Notes under the pieces: model-generated
Seen by the model: only the letters and a program-made list of their open reading frames with translations
Database searches by the model: none
What the model was told of the DNA's origin: nothing
Shown: piece after piece, positions 43,801 to 51,794 of the stretch
Layout: each line of letters begins with the position of its first letter
How positions within the stretch are numbered: position 1 is the first letter of the stretch
Source: Hymenobacter cavernae
GTDB lineage: Bacteria; Bacteroidota; Bacteroidia; Cytophagales; Hymenobacteraceae
Assembly (NCBI RefSeq): GCF_014641455.1
Contig: NZ_BMHT01000002.1
Location: 766,605 to 830,604, forward strand
DNA length: 64,000 nt
Direction of reading: 5' to 3'
Translations under genes and position numbers: made by a program

Positions 43801-44148
43801 ATTCAGATCGATCCGCTGCTGGCGCTGTTCGGCCTGACCCGCGAAGACCTGCAAACCGGCGATGACGCTCAACTCGCCAAAGCCGTGCGCAGCGTCGCCC
43901 ACCGCATCCCGACCTACGTCACGATTAAAGACGTGAAGTACCGCTGGGGCCACGGCCAGGAAGACATCTACCCCGTAGCCCAAATCGAGAAGCTGTGGAG
44001 CGACATGTCGGCCCTGCCGGATGTGAAGTGCGGCTACATCGTGGTGCCCCGCCAGCGCGGCCAGCAGATGAAAGACCCCGCCCAACTCGACTCCTGGGTG
44101 ACGGATGGCAGCAAGGACCATGTGATTTCGCTCGGGGTGTTTAGCTAG
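40813..44148 (+). CDS. Fusion of FKP/GHMP-type sugar kinase and UDP-sugar pyrophosphorylase
   Basis: 1111 residues. After about 170 residues of unclear type, a GHMP kinase domain of the fucokinase/heptose kinase kind is recognised from [11 protein letters not shown] (residues 182-192; motif 1, compare RIDLAGGWTD), [16 protein letters not shown] (312-327; motif 2, degenerate relative to PKGSGLGTSS), GGWQDSGG (about 370) and [11 protein letters not shown] (about 528; motif 3). From about residue 734 a UDPGP-type pyrophosphorylase begins ([27 protein letters not shown]). Phosphorylation of a sugar at C1 followed by UDP transfer in one chain would be expected. In the Bacteroides Fkp enzyme the order is the reverse and the product GDP-fucose. 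The altered phosphate loop leaves kinase activity in doubt. Confidence 0.8.
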   Translation: [1111 protein letters not shown]

Positions 44149-44189
44149 GTATGTAGCGCGGACTTTGTAGTCCGCGAGTGGCAGAACGT

Positions 44190-44291
44190 TGTAGCGCGAA
44201 GCTCCCGCTTCGCGTATCGTTGAACGACTTGGTTGGATATATACCAACGATTGCCGTTCAACGATGCGCGAAACGGGAGCTTCGCGCTACA
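44190..44291. repeat. Inverted repeat, family TGTAGCGCGAAGCTCCCGCTTCGCG
   Basis: TGTAGCGCGAAGCTCCCGCT at 44190 pairs with AAACGGGAGCTTCGCGCTAC ending at 44291. The right arm covers the last bases of the McrC gene and its stop. Preceding bases (44154-44177) carry a smaller TAGCGCGGACTTTGTAGTCCGCG hairpin. Related copies at 45330 and 58946. Confidence 0.88.
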
Positions 44292-45321
44292 TCGCTATCA
44301 GCGCCAACAAATCACGCGCAATACCCGGCCACGGTTGATTCAGATCGATCGTAACAACCCGCACCGGGTGACCACCTAGGGTATAGCGTAGGTCAACTTT
44401 CTGCGTGGCTGCCGGGTACAGCAAGATGCCTTCGAGCTGCTGACCAGCCTCTAAGGGCTGATTCTGGAGGTAAGCGTAGAGCTGATACAGGTGCGGCGCG
44501 ATAAGGCGCTGCCGGTCGTAGCGCTGGCGCAGGGCGGTGGCGTAGTACTTGGTGTCCAGGATGATCTTGCGCGCCGCTGATTCGAGCGTTGTGTCCGTAA
44601 TCATGGCGGGCAGCAGGTGCATGTCGGCGGGTTGCTCGGCGTCGGCTTGCCAAGCAATGGTTTCCGACAGCACCCGAAACTGCCGCTGCTCGTGGCGGTA
44701 GAAGTTGCGTACGAACGCTTCGAAGAGCTGTGCCATCAGGCGCTCGTCGCGACGGAAGTCGCGGAAGCGGGTGCGACCAGTGGCGTCGGGCTCGGGTAAG
44801 GCGCTATGGTAGATCAGCTCACAGACGTTGAGCAGGAAGCTTTCTGGGCCACTCAGGCGCTGGCGGCGTACTTGGCGCAGCGTGTGTTGCGTGAACGGCG
44901 CAGGAGCTAGCTTAGCCGGAAAACGACTGCGTAAAAGCCGTAGCTCGTGGCGTTGCGCGCTTGGAAGTAAACGGCTGCGTGTCAGTTGCTCAGTTGTGCC
45001 GAGCAACAAGCGGTTGAATGCTGAGTCAGGACCTAGCTCATCGTAGGCGCACACAGCGCGGCCTTGGCGCAGCAGGTCGCGGTGCAGGGTGGGGGTGAGC
45101 AGCAGGCGGCCGCGCAAAGCCTGTACTTCCTCCTCGCGCTCCGTATAGACGTTCTTCAAACTTTGCCGCAGCAGTCGGCGCGTGCCGGTGAGCAGCACCT
45201 GCGCCAGCAGCTCCAGCGGTCGGTGAAACTCAGTAGGTGAGGTAGTTACCAGCTCGTCGCGCTCCGGCAGGCGGTTCCAGGCGTAGCAGAGCAGGTAGTA
45301 TAGATTTTGGATGGGAATCAT
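44287..45321 (-). CDS. mcrC: McrC-like 5-methylcytosine restriction system subunit (nuclease)
   Basis: 344 residues. The N-terminus IPIQNLYYLLCYAWNRLPE is the typical McrC start, and LRGRLLLTPTLHRDLLRQG is a conserved block of the family. The PD-(D/E)xK nuclease core is at about residues 245-265 (AMITDTTLESAARKIILDTKYY), where D-x-K (LDTKYY) supplies the metal and catalytic residues. McrC is the cleavage subunit of modification-dependent restriction and needs the McrB GTPase, whose gene is directly upstream, separated by an inverted repeat. Confidence 0.9.
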   Translation of the reverse strand: MIPIQNLYYLLCYAWNRLPERDELVTTSPTEFHRPLELLAQVLLTGTRRLLRQSLKNVYTEREEEVQALRGRLLLTPTLHRDLLRQGRAVCAYDELGPDSAFNRLLLGTTEQLTRSRLLPSAQRHELRLLRSRFPAKLAPAPFTQHTLRQVRRQRLSGPESFLLNVCELIYHSALPEPDATGRTRFRDFRRDERLMAQLFEAFVRNFYRHEQRQFRVLSETIAWQADAEQPADMHLLPAMITDTTLESAARKIILDTKYYATALRQRYDRQRLIAPHLYQLYAYLQNQPLEAGQQLEGILLYPAATQKVDLRYTLGGHPVRVVTIDLNQPWPGIARDLLALIAM

Positions 45322-45329
45322 AGGAGGAA

Positions 45330-45428
45330 TGTAGCGCGAAGCTCCTGCTTCGCGTGTCGTTGAACGACTAATACCGGTGGCTTTTCAACGATTGTCGTTC
45401 AACGATACGCGAAGCGGGAGCTGCATTA
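45330..45428. repeat. Inverted repeat between mcrB and mcrC, family TGTAGCGCGAAGCTCC
   Basis: TGTAGCGCGAAGCTCCTGCT at 45330 pairs with GCGAAGCGGGAGCTGCATTA ending at 45428; GTCGTTGAACGAC and CAACGATTGTCGTTCAACGA form further stems. It fills the gap between the McrB stop (45426) and the McrC start. Confidence 0.85.
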
Positions 45429-46739
45429 CGAACCAGCCAGCAACCGCTTCTTGTGTGCGGCAGCTTTAGCTGGCTGATCAAGCCAATAATCATCCAGCAG
45501 CGGCGCAACTTCCTGCTCCAGAATCAACGTAAGCCACGCGTCAGCGGCGCTTGGTTCAGCAGGTGGCTGGCAGAAGTAGCTATGACCAATCTGGAAATCT
45601 GGACCTAGCTCGGGGTCGTCGGCAATGGCTTGATTCAGCTCTGTAAGGCGCGTTATCAGGCGTTGGATCACTGCTTCAGGAACAGCTCTTTCGACTAAAG
45701 CTTCCTGCAAACGACCACCAAACTCAGGCTGTAGCGGCACGAAGGCGAAGCGTCGGCGCAAGGCGTAGTCGAGCGGCGCAAGCGAGCGGTCAGCAGTATT
45801 CATCGTGCCAATCACAAACACGTTCTCCGGCACAAAAAACCTAGGTTCATTGGCTGCTGCATACGGCAAGCGCACGGCGTGGGCGGGGCCACGCTTATCG
45901 GCTTCCAGCAACAGCAGCAGCTCGCCAAAAATCCGGCTCAGGTTGCCGCGGTTGATTTCATCAATTAGCAGAAAATAAGGCTGTTCGGCATCAGCGGCGG
46001 CTTTCCGACAGAAATCGAGCAGCACGCCGGGTGTGAGGCGAAACGTGCCTTTCGCGTCGGGTCGGAAGCCTTGCACGAAGTCTTCGTAGCTGTAGCTCGG
46101 GTGAAACTGCACCAGCTCGATGCGGCTGGCATCGGTGGCACCTAGCTCCAGCCAAGCCAGCCTTCTGGCTAAGAACGTTTTGCCGGTGCCGGGCGGGCCT
46201 TGCAGTATCAGGTTGCGCCTACGGTGCAAGGCTGCAAGCGCATTATCCAGCTTTTCTTCACCGATAAACAACTCCGCCAGAGCCGCCGCACGATCATACG
46301 GCGTGGCCGGCTCCGGAGTGCCATAGCTAGGTGCCGGCTCCTCTACCTGCACGGCAGGCGGAGAAGCTAGCTTCGAGACGTTGGCAGTCGCATCAGCAGC
46401 GGGGCCCGTGTACAAATCGCGCATAGCTTCCTGGGCCGCTACGTCGCCATCGAGGGGCGAGTTGGCGAGCGTGGGGCGCTTGGCGGCTACCGTGAAGTCC
46501 AGCTGTTCGAGCAGTCCGTTGGTGGGTGCGCCTGCCGGCAAAGGCCAAGTGGCGTCGGGCTGATCGGTGGCCAAACGGTAGGCTAGCTGCACCACCGGCC
46601 GCGGCGGGTAGCGCCGCCCTTTGTACACCAGATCGTACACTGTGCTGGGCCTCAGTTGGATACCTTCGCGCTCGATGTGGCGGATGGCGCGCAGCACATG
46701 GTCGCGGGTGAGGTCGGAAGGGGCGAGCGTATCGGGCAT
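45426..46739 (-). CDS. mcrB: McrB-like AAA+ GTPase of modification-dependent restriction
   Basis: 437 residues. The N-terminal 85 residues (LRPSTVYDLVYKGRRYPPRPVVQLAYRLA ... GLLEQLDFTV) look like a small DNA-recognition domain related to the ScoMcrA N-terminal type, not the DUF3578 domain of E. coli McrB. The motor domain has Walker A GPPGTGKT, Walker B LLIDEINRGNLSRIFGE, the McrB-specific GTMNTADRSLAPLDYALRRRF and a Tyr/Phe-rich FHPSYSYEDFVQGFRP block typical of McrB. With McrC it should cut DNA carrying modified bases. The different N-terminus implies a different modified-base specificity. Confidence 0.9.
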   Translation of the reverse strand: MPDTLAPSDLTRDHVLRAIRHIEREGIQLRPSTVYDLVYKGRRYPPRPVVQLAYRLATDQPDATWPLPAGAPTNGLLEQLDFTVAAKRPTLANSPLDGDVAAQEAMRDLYTGPAADATANVSKLASPPAVQVEEPAPSYGTPEPATPYDRAAALAELFIGEEKLDNALAALHRRRNLILQGPPGTGKTFLARRLAWLELGATDASRIELVQFHPSYSYEDFVQGFRPDAKGTFRLTPGVLLDFCRKAAADAEQPYFLLIDEINRGNLSRIFGELLLLLEADKRGPAHAVRLPYAAANEPRFFVPENVFVIGTMNTADRSLAPLDYALRRRFAFVPLQPEFGGRLQEALVERAVPEAVIQRLITRLTELNQAIADDPELGPDFQIGHSYFCQPPAEPSAADAWLTLILEQEVAPLLDDYWLDQPAKAAAHKKRLLAGS

Positions 46740-46824
46740 GTAGAGCTAAAGGTACAGGCTAAAACATGCAGACCGTCGGGAAGGCTCCCGTTCAGATTCG
46801 TAAAATTGGAAATTCCACAAGAAC

Positions 46825-46916
46825 TGTCATTCCGAGCTAAGCGGGGAATCTGGTAACGCTGCTGGGGCAACTCAGATTCTTCGTCTCTGCTTGATACGCA
46901 GAATGCTCGGAATGAC
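46825..46916. repeat. Inverted repeat, family TGTCATTCCGAGC
   Basis: TGTCATTCCGAGC at 46825 pairs with GCTCGGAATGACA ending at 46916; inner AGCGGGGAATCTG and CAGATTCTTCG add partial pairing. It lies in the divergent gap upstream of McrB and the oxidoreductase. Its outer arm resembles inner parts of 30671 and 32718. Confidence 0.8.
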
Positions 46917-46961
46917 ATCAAACTTTAGCTTTCTTGCCCCTTCATTATACGTGCTTTCGCT

Positions 46962-47945
46962 ATGCGCACCTTCAACTGGGGCATCATCGGGCTAGGCAGA
47001 ATCGCCCACAAGTTTGCCGAAAACCTAGCTTTGCTACCCAACGCTCGACTCTACGGCGTGGCCTCGCGCACGCAGGCGAAAGCCGACGAGTTTGCCACCC
47101 AGTTCGGCGCTGCGCACGCCTGCGGGAGCTACGAGGAGCTGCTGCAATTGCCCGACCTGGATGCCGTGTACATTGCCACGCCGCACTCCGAGCACCATGC
47201 CAACACGCTGCTGTGCCTGCGGGCCGGGGTGCCGGTATTGTGCGAAAAAGCCTTTGCCCTCAATGCCCGGCAAGCCGCCGAAATGATTGCCACCGCCCGC
47301 GAGCAGAAGGTATTCCTGATGGAAGCCTTCTGGACACGCTTTTTCCCGGCCGTCAAAGAGGCACTGAAGATCGTGCAATCAGGAGAGCTGGGAGAAATAA
47401 AGCACATCGTGGCTGACTTTGGCTTCAAGGCGCCTTACAACCCGGAAGGCCGCTTGTATAACCCAGCGCTGGCAGGTGGCAGCTTACTCGATATTGGTGT
47501 TTACCCGCTGTTTATCAGTAAGCTCCTGCTAGGAAATCCGACGGAAGTAAAAGCCGTGGCAACTTTCGCCCCAAGCGGGGTGGATGCGAACTGCGCTATT
47601 TCCTTCGCTTACACCAGTGGCGCTACGGCAAGCTTATTCTCCACCATTGCGGCCCAAACGGATACCACCTGCCACATCTATGGCACCGAAGCCAGCCTGC
47701 GGCTCAATGGCCGTTTTCACGCCCCCGAGGGTCTGACTGTGTACCGCGAGGGCGAAGAGCCTAGGGTAATTAACTGCGAAAAGCTAGGGTACGGTTACGC
47801 GTATGAAGCCCACCATGTGCAGGAATGCCTAGAGCAAGACTTGTTGGAAAGCCCGCTGCTGCCGCTCGGTTTTAGCTTGGAGCTGATGCAGTTACTGGAT
47901 CAGATTCGGGCGCAAATTGGCTTGCGCTATCCGGGAGAGGGCTGA
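46962..47945 (+). CDS. Gfo/Idh/MocA family NAD(P)-dependent oxidoreductase
   Basis: 327 residues. The Rossmann motif is at the N-terminus (FNWGIIGLGRIAHKFAENL, GxGxxA-like). The family-specific EKA motif appears as LCEKAFALN with Lys near residue 96, and a conserved EAFWTRFFP block follows. The C-terminal substrate domain contains GGSLLDIGVYPLF, where Asp and Tyr/His form the active site in relatives. It probably oxidises or reduces a cyclic polyol or sugar; the substrate cannot be deduced. It stands alone between the McrBC operon and a converging regulator gene. Confidence 0.93.
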   Translation: MRTFNWGIIGLGRIAHKFAENLALLPNARLYGVASRTQAKADEFATQFGAAHACGSYEELLQLPDLDAVYIATPHSEHHANTLLCLRAGVPVLCEKAFALNARQAAEMIATAREQKVFLMEAFWTRFFPAVKEALKIVQSGELGEIKHIVADFGFKAPYNPEGRLYNPALAGGSLLDIGVYPLFISKLLLGNPTEVKAVATFAPSGVDANCAISFAYTSGATASLFSTIAAQTDTTCHIYGTEASLRLNGRFHAPEGLTVYREGEEPRVINCEKLGYGYAYEAHHVQECLEQDLLESPLLPLGFSLELMQLLDQIRAQIGLRYPGEG

Positions 47946-47980
47946 TCTAGCTCTAGCCTTGGGTGGTTGTTACTCCACAG

Positions 47981-50101
47981 CTACTCTACGCCCACCGTAC
48001 GCCGAATACCTAGCTTTTTCATGCGGGCTTCCAGCGTTTTAGCGTTGATATCGAGCAGTACGGCCGCGCCGTTGGGGCCACTGACCCGGCCGCCTGTGCG
48101 CTTCAGCGCCGCCAGAATATGGTCGCGCTCCTGGTCACGCAACGTTTTGATGGGGGTATTATCTGGGAGCGGAACGGGCGGTGAAGCTTGCGCGGCCGCG
48201 GCCGAAAAGCCTGCAAACTCCAGAAAGGGGCCCGTCGAGACAATAACAGCTTGTTCCAGCACATGCTCCAGCTCCCGGATGTTGCCGGGCCAGCTATACT
48301 GCTGCATGGCGCGCAAGTCCCGTTCGCGCAGGCCACGCACGGGCTTAGCTAGCTTCTTGGTCAGGCGCTCCAGGAAAAAGCGAATAAGCGGTTCAATATC
48401 TTCCGGCCGCTCGCGCAAAGCGGGCAGCCTGATCGGAAAAACGTTGAGGCGGTAGTACAGATCGGCGCGGAAACGGCCGGCGGCAACCTCATCTTCCAGC
48501 ACGCGGTTGGTGGCGGCAATCACGCGCGCATCGGTCTTGATGACGCGCCGTCCGCCGATGCGCTCAAACTCCTTTTCTTGTAACACGCGCAGCAGCTTGG
48601 CCTGCAAATCTAGCGGCAATTCTCCCACTTCATCCAGAAAGATAGTGCCGCCGTCGGCTAGCTCAAATTTGCCGATGCGCCGGTCCACGGCACCCGTGAA
48701 AGCGCCTTTCTCGTGCCCAAACAGCTCACTTTCGATCAGCTGAGCCGGCAAAGCCGCGCAATTAAGCTTGATAAGGGCACGCTCCTTGCGTGGCGAAAGA
48801 TTGTGCAAGGCTCTGGCAGCTAGCTCTTTGCCCGTGCCTGTTTCGCCCGTAATCAGCACCGTCGTGTCGGTGGGCGCCACCTGCGTCAGACGCGTAAGCG
48901 CCGGCTGCAGGGCCGGGCTGTTGCCGACAAACTCGCCAAAGTTGGCGGTGGTGTTAATTTCGTCGATGAGGTAGGTACGCTCCCGCTCCAGTTGCGCCCG
49001 CAGGCTCTCGATTTGCTCGAAAGCAAATAAGTTCTTCAGCGCCAACGTAATCTGCGGCACCAATCCCATGATCAGTTCTAGGTCTTCCTCAGTGAAGTTG
49101 CTATCCTGCTGGCTTGACAGGATGAGCACGGCTGCCTGATCGTCGCGTACCCAAAGCGGCGCGGTTAAGATGGAGTAAGTACCATAATTTCGCCGGATCT
49201 GGTCGAACAAGCGGTAGTGCTGAGCTAGATCAGCGAACTGCTCGCCCGCATACAAAGCTGGCTTCAGGAACAGCTCAAACGCTTCCGCTTCCATCTGGTG
49301 ATAATCCGGCACGTCATTCCAGCGGTTTGGGTCGAGCGGTTCGAAGGTAGTGCTTCCAGGCTGTTTACGTAGCTCTACAAAGGCCTCGCGGGTCCCACCG
49401 CGCCGCTGAATTCGCACGCCAAAGTAATCGTAGGGTACTACGCGGTTGATTTCACTAGCCACCCGCTGAAAAAGCTGCTCTCGCTCCTTAATGGTCAGTA
49501 GCGCGTTATTAACGGCTAGCTGAATGGTTTTTTCCCGCTCGCGCCGGGCAATTTCCTCGAAGGCAATGGTATTGCTGACCGCTACGGCCACCAGGCTGCT
49601 GATCTTTTCCAGCAGCGTCACATCAGCCTCACCGAAATGTGGATGCTTGCGCGAAGCTAGGCACAGCAGGCCTACCTGCGTGCCACCCGTGCGCATCGGC
49701 GCAATAGTGATGTAGTGAATGCCCTGGTCTACCATCAAAGAGAAGGGCGAGTCCGGGTACCGATTCAGCACATCCTGGATAGCTATTGTGTGTACTTCCG
49801 GGTTGCGCAGAAAGTACTCGGTGGCCGTGCCAGCCACTAAGGTAGGTTTATTGCTGCTGTGCTTTGGAGTTAAACCACTGACGGTTAAATAATCACGAAA
49901 AAAAAGCCGTCGGTAGCGACCCTCCGGGTCAAGAGTGACAATGACGATGGTGTCGAAGGGGAAAATCAGCCGCAGTTTCTCGGTTACGATCTTAAACAAC
50001 GACTCTTTGTCGCGTGTAGTAGCAATAGCTTCGTTCAGGTACAGCAAAAGCGACTCATCCTGGTTGGAGGTCGAGGTAGCTGCCGATGATTTTTCAGACA
50101 T
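47981..50101 (-). CDS. FhlA-like sigma-54 activator with two GAF domains
   Basis: 706 residues. Two GAF domains lie at about 20-190 and 205-370 (e.g. [30 protein letters not shown], then [22 protein letters not shown]). The AAA+ domain (about 390-630) has Walker A GETGTGKE, the sigma-54 loop GAFTGA and Walker [14 protein letters not shown]. The C-terminal Fis-type helix-turn-helix ends in [19 protein letters not shown]. There is no receiver domain, so it senses a small ligand or redox state through GAF and activates sigma-54 promoters. It is divergent from the TolC/EmrAB efflux operon, its most likely target. Confidence 0.93.
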   Translation of the reverse strand: MSEKSSAATSTSNQDESLLLYLNEAIATTRDKESLFKIVTEKLRLIFPFDTIVIVTLDPEGRYRRLFFRDYLTVSGLTPKHSSNKPTLVAGTATEYFLRNPEVHTIAIQDVLNRYPDSPFSLMVDQGIHYITIAPMRTGGTQVGLLCLASRKHPHFGEADVTLLEKISSLVAVAVSNTIAFEEIARREREKTIQLAVNNALLTIKEREQLFQRVASEINRVVPYDYFGVRIQRRGGTREAFVELRKQPGSTTFEPLDPNRWNDVPDYHQMEAEAFELFLKPALYAGEQFADLAQHYRLFDQIRRNYGTYSILTAPLWVRDDQAAVLILSSQQDSNFTEEDLELIMGLVPQITLALKNLFAFEQIESLRAQLERERTYLIDEINTTANFGEFVGNSPALQPALTRLTQVAPTDTTVLITGETGTGKELAARALHNLSPRKERALIKLNCAALPAQLIESELFGHEKGAFTGAVDRRIGKFELADGGTIFLDEVGELPLDLQAKLLRVLQEKEFERIGGRRVIKTDARVIAATNRVLEDEVAAGRFRADLYYRLNVFPIRLPALRERPEDIEPLIRFFLERLTKKLAKPVRGLRERDLRAMQQYSWPGNIRELEHVLEQAVIVSTGPFLEFAGFSAAAAQASPPVPLPDNTPIKTLRDQERDHILAALKRTGGRVSGPNGAAVLLDINAKTLEARMKKLGIRRTVGVE

Positions 50102-50171
50102 ATAGCGAACGAATAAAGGTCTAAAAAGAAGGATAAATGCTCCTGTAAAAGTACTGCCAAGATTACTATTA

Positions 50172-50220
50172 TTCCTATTATTTGAGGAAATGTAGTCAGT
50201 AATTCCTTAAATAATAGGAA
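50172..50220. promoter_or_regulatory. AT-rich inverted repeat in the regulator/tolC divergent gap
   Basis: TTCCTATTATTTGAGGAA at 50172-50189 pairs with TTCCTTAAATAATAGGAA at 50203-50220, 17 of 18 bases. It lies 70 bases from the regulator start and about 157 bases from the tolC start, a normal distance for an enhancer or operator. Assignment to the FhlA-like protein is inference. Confidence 0.5.
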
Positions 50221-50376
50221 AATAAAGGCTGCTTATTATACTTTTTAACACAACATTAAAATTATTTTAATGTTTTTTTATTCTCATTATCAAGTATTTA
50301 CAACGATTAAAGTCCTTTTAATAGGGGCTGGCACAAGGTTAGGTAATAGGTCGGTACCAACAAGTCGTACACACGT

Positions 50377-51708
50377 ATGCATTTTCGACCTCAACTTGCG
50401 ACATCTCTGCTGGCCTTTGGGCTTCTAACAGCGGGTGCAGCACAAGCTCAAACAGCCGTTCCGGCTGACTCCCTGACGCTGGATGCTACCATCCACGCGG
50501 TACTGGAAGCGAATCCTAACCTTCTAAGTTTACAAGAGCAGGTAAATGCGGCTCAAGGGCGCGTGGCGCAAAGCCGTACCGGCTACCTGCCTTACGTAAC
50601 GGGTACGGCCACGTATACTCGCGTCGATCCGGTAGTAAAGCTGCCTTTCCCGAGTGCTGATGGCGGTACGACCGTTTTCCAGCTAGCTCCTAACAACAAC
50701 TACGACACCCACATCACGGCGCAGTATATGCTGCTGGATTTTGGGAAAAATGCTGCCACGGTGAACGCCGCAACGGCAGCTGCTACAACCGTAGCTGATA
50801 ACGTGATTACCGGCCAGCGCGACCTAGCTTACGAGGCCGTACAGGTATATTATTCTATTCTGTTCTTGCGCCAGGGCATCCGGGTGCAGGAGGCGCAGAT
50901 TGCCTCGCTTCAGCAGCACCAGCGCGAAATGGAAAAGCGCGTGCAGGGAGGCGTGAGCACGCAATTCGACGTGACGAGTACCCTGGTGCGCATTGCCCAG
51001 GCACAAGACGCTCGCATTGATCTGCAAAACCAGCTGCATAATCAGCAGGCGGAGCTAGCGCGGTTGCTGCACCGCCCCGAGTACGCGGAAGTGCCGGTAC
51101 GTGGCGCCTTCAACTACAACCCGCAGCAGGTAGATGTGAATGCTATGTTCGCGCAAGCCGCTGAAAATCGGCCGGAGGTGAAAGCCGCCCGCGACGCCGA
51201 AGCTGCTGCTACGGCACAGCTACGCCTCATCGAGAAGAGCAACTTGCCTAGCCTAGGTGCGCAAGCCCAGGCGGGGGGTAAGAACGGGTATGTGCCTGAG
51301 TTGAACAGATTCCGGGCTAACTCGCTGATTGGCGTACAGCTAGCAGTGCCGATCTACGACGGTAATCGCAACAAGAACCAACGGGTAGAAGCTTCGGCCA
51401 ATATCCGGGCGGCGCAGGCTCGCATTCAGGACACGCAGAACCGCGTGCGCTCCGACGTGCAGCAAGCCGTGAATAACATGCAGTCGAGCAGCGCCCGCTA
51501 CGACAACTCGACCGTGCAAGTGAACCAGGCCACTGACGCCCTGAACCGGGCCAAGTCGCGCTACCGCTACGGCGTAGGTACCAACCTCGACGTGCTGGAC
51601 GCTGAAACACAACTGGCCCAAGCGCGCCTGTCGCGCCTGCAATCTATCTACAACTACACTATCGGTCAGTACCAGCTCAAGCGCGCCACCGGCGAGCAGA
51701 TCTGGTAA
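50377..51708 (+). CDS. TolC family outer-membrane efflux channel
   Basis: 443 residues with a signal peptide (LATSLLAFGLLTAGAAQAQ). Two similar halves of long helices with heptads and short strands are visible (e.g. LLSLQEQVNAAQGRVAQSRTGYLPYV and NLPSLGAQAQAGGKN), the standard TolC (OEP) layout. The C-terminus NLDVLDAETQLAQARLSRLQSIYNYTIGQYQLKRATG is diagnostic. It forms a trimeric channel across the outer membrane and periplasm. It heads a plus-strand cluster with a universal stress protein, the EmrA-like adaptor and the EmrB-like pump. Confidence 0.94.
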   Translation: MHFRPQLATSLLAFGLLTAGAAQAQTAVPADSLTLDATIHAVLEANPNLLSLQEQVNAAQGRVAQSRTGYLPYVTGTATYTRVDPVVKLPFPSADGGTTVFQLAPNNNYDTHITAQYMLLDFGKNAATVNAATAAATTVADNVITGQRDLAYEAVQVYYSILFLRQGIRVQEAQIASLQQHQREMEKRVQGGVSTQFDVTSTLVRIAQAQDARIDLQNQLHNQQAELARLLHRPEYAEVPVRGAFNYNPQQVDVNAMFAQAAENRPEVKAARDAEAAATAQLRLIEKSNLPSLGAQAQAGGKNGYVPELNRFRANSLIGVQLAVPIYDGNRNKNQRVEASANIRAAQARIQDTQNRVRSDVQQAVNNMQSSSARYDNSTVQVNQATDALNRAKSRYRYGVGTNLDVLDAETQLAQARLSRLQSIYNYTIGQYQLKRATGEQIW

Positions 51709-51713
51709 GGAGT

Positions 51714-51788
51714 AGTCTGAGTAACTGAGTAGCTGAGTAATAGCAGGCTACAGAAATCAGTTACTCAGCTACTTAGTTACTCAGTCAC
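51714..51788. repeat. Inverted repeat, family GAGTAACTGAGTAGCTGAGTAA
   Basis: TCTGAGTAACTGAGTAGCTG at 51717 pairs with the arm CAGCTACTTAGTTACTCAG ending near 51786. Built from short iterations of ACTGAGT/ACTCAGT. It fills the gap between tolC and the universal stress protein gene. Confidence 0.85.
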
Positions 51789-51794
51789 TTTTTC

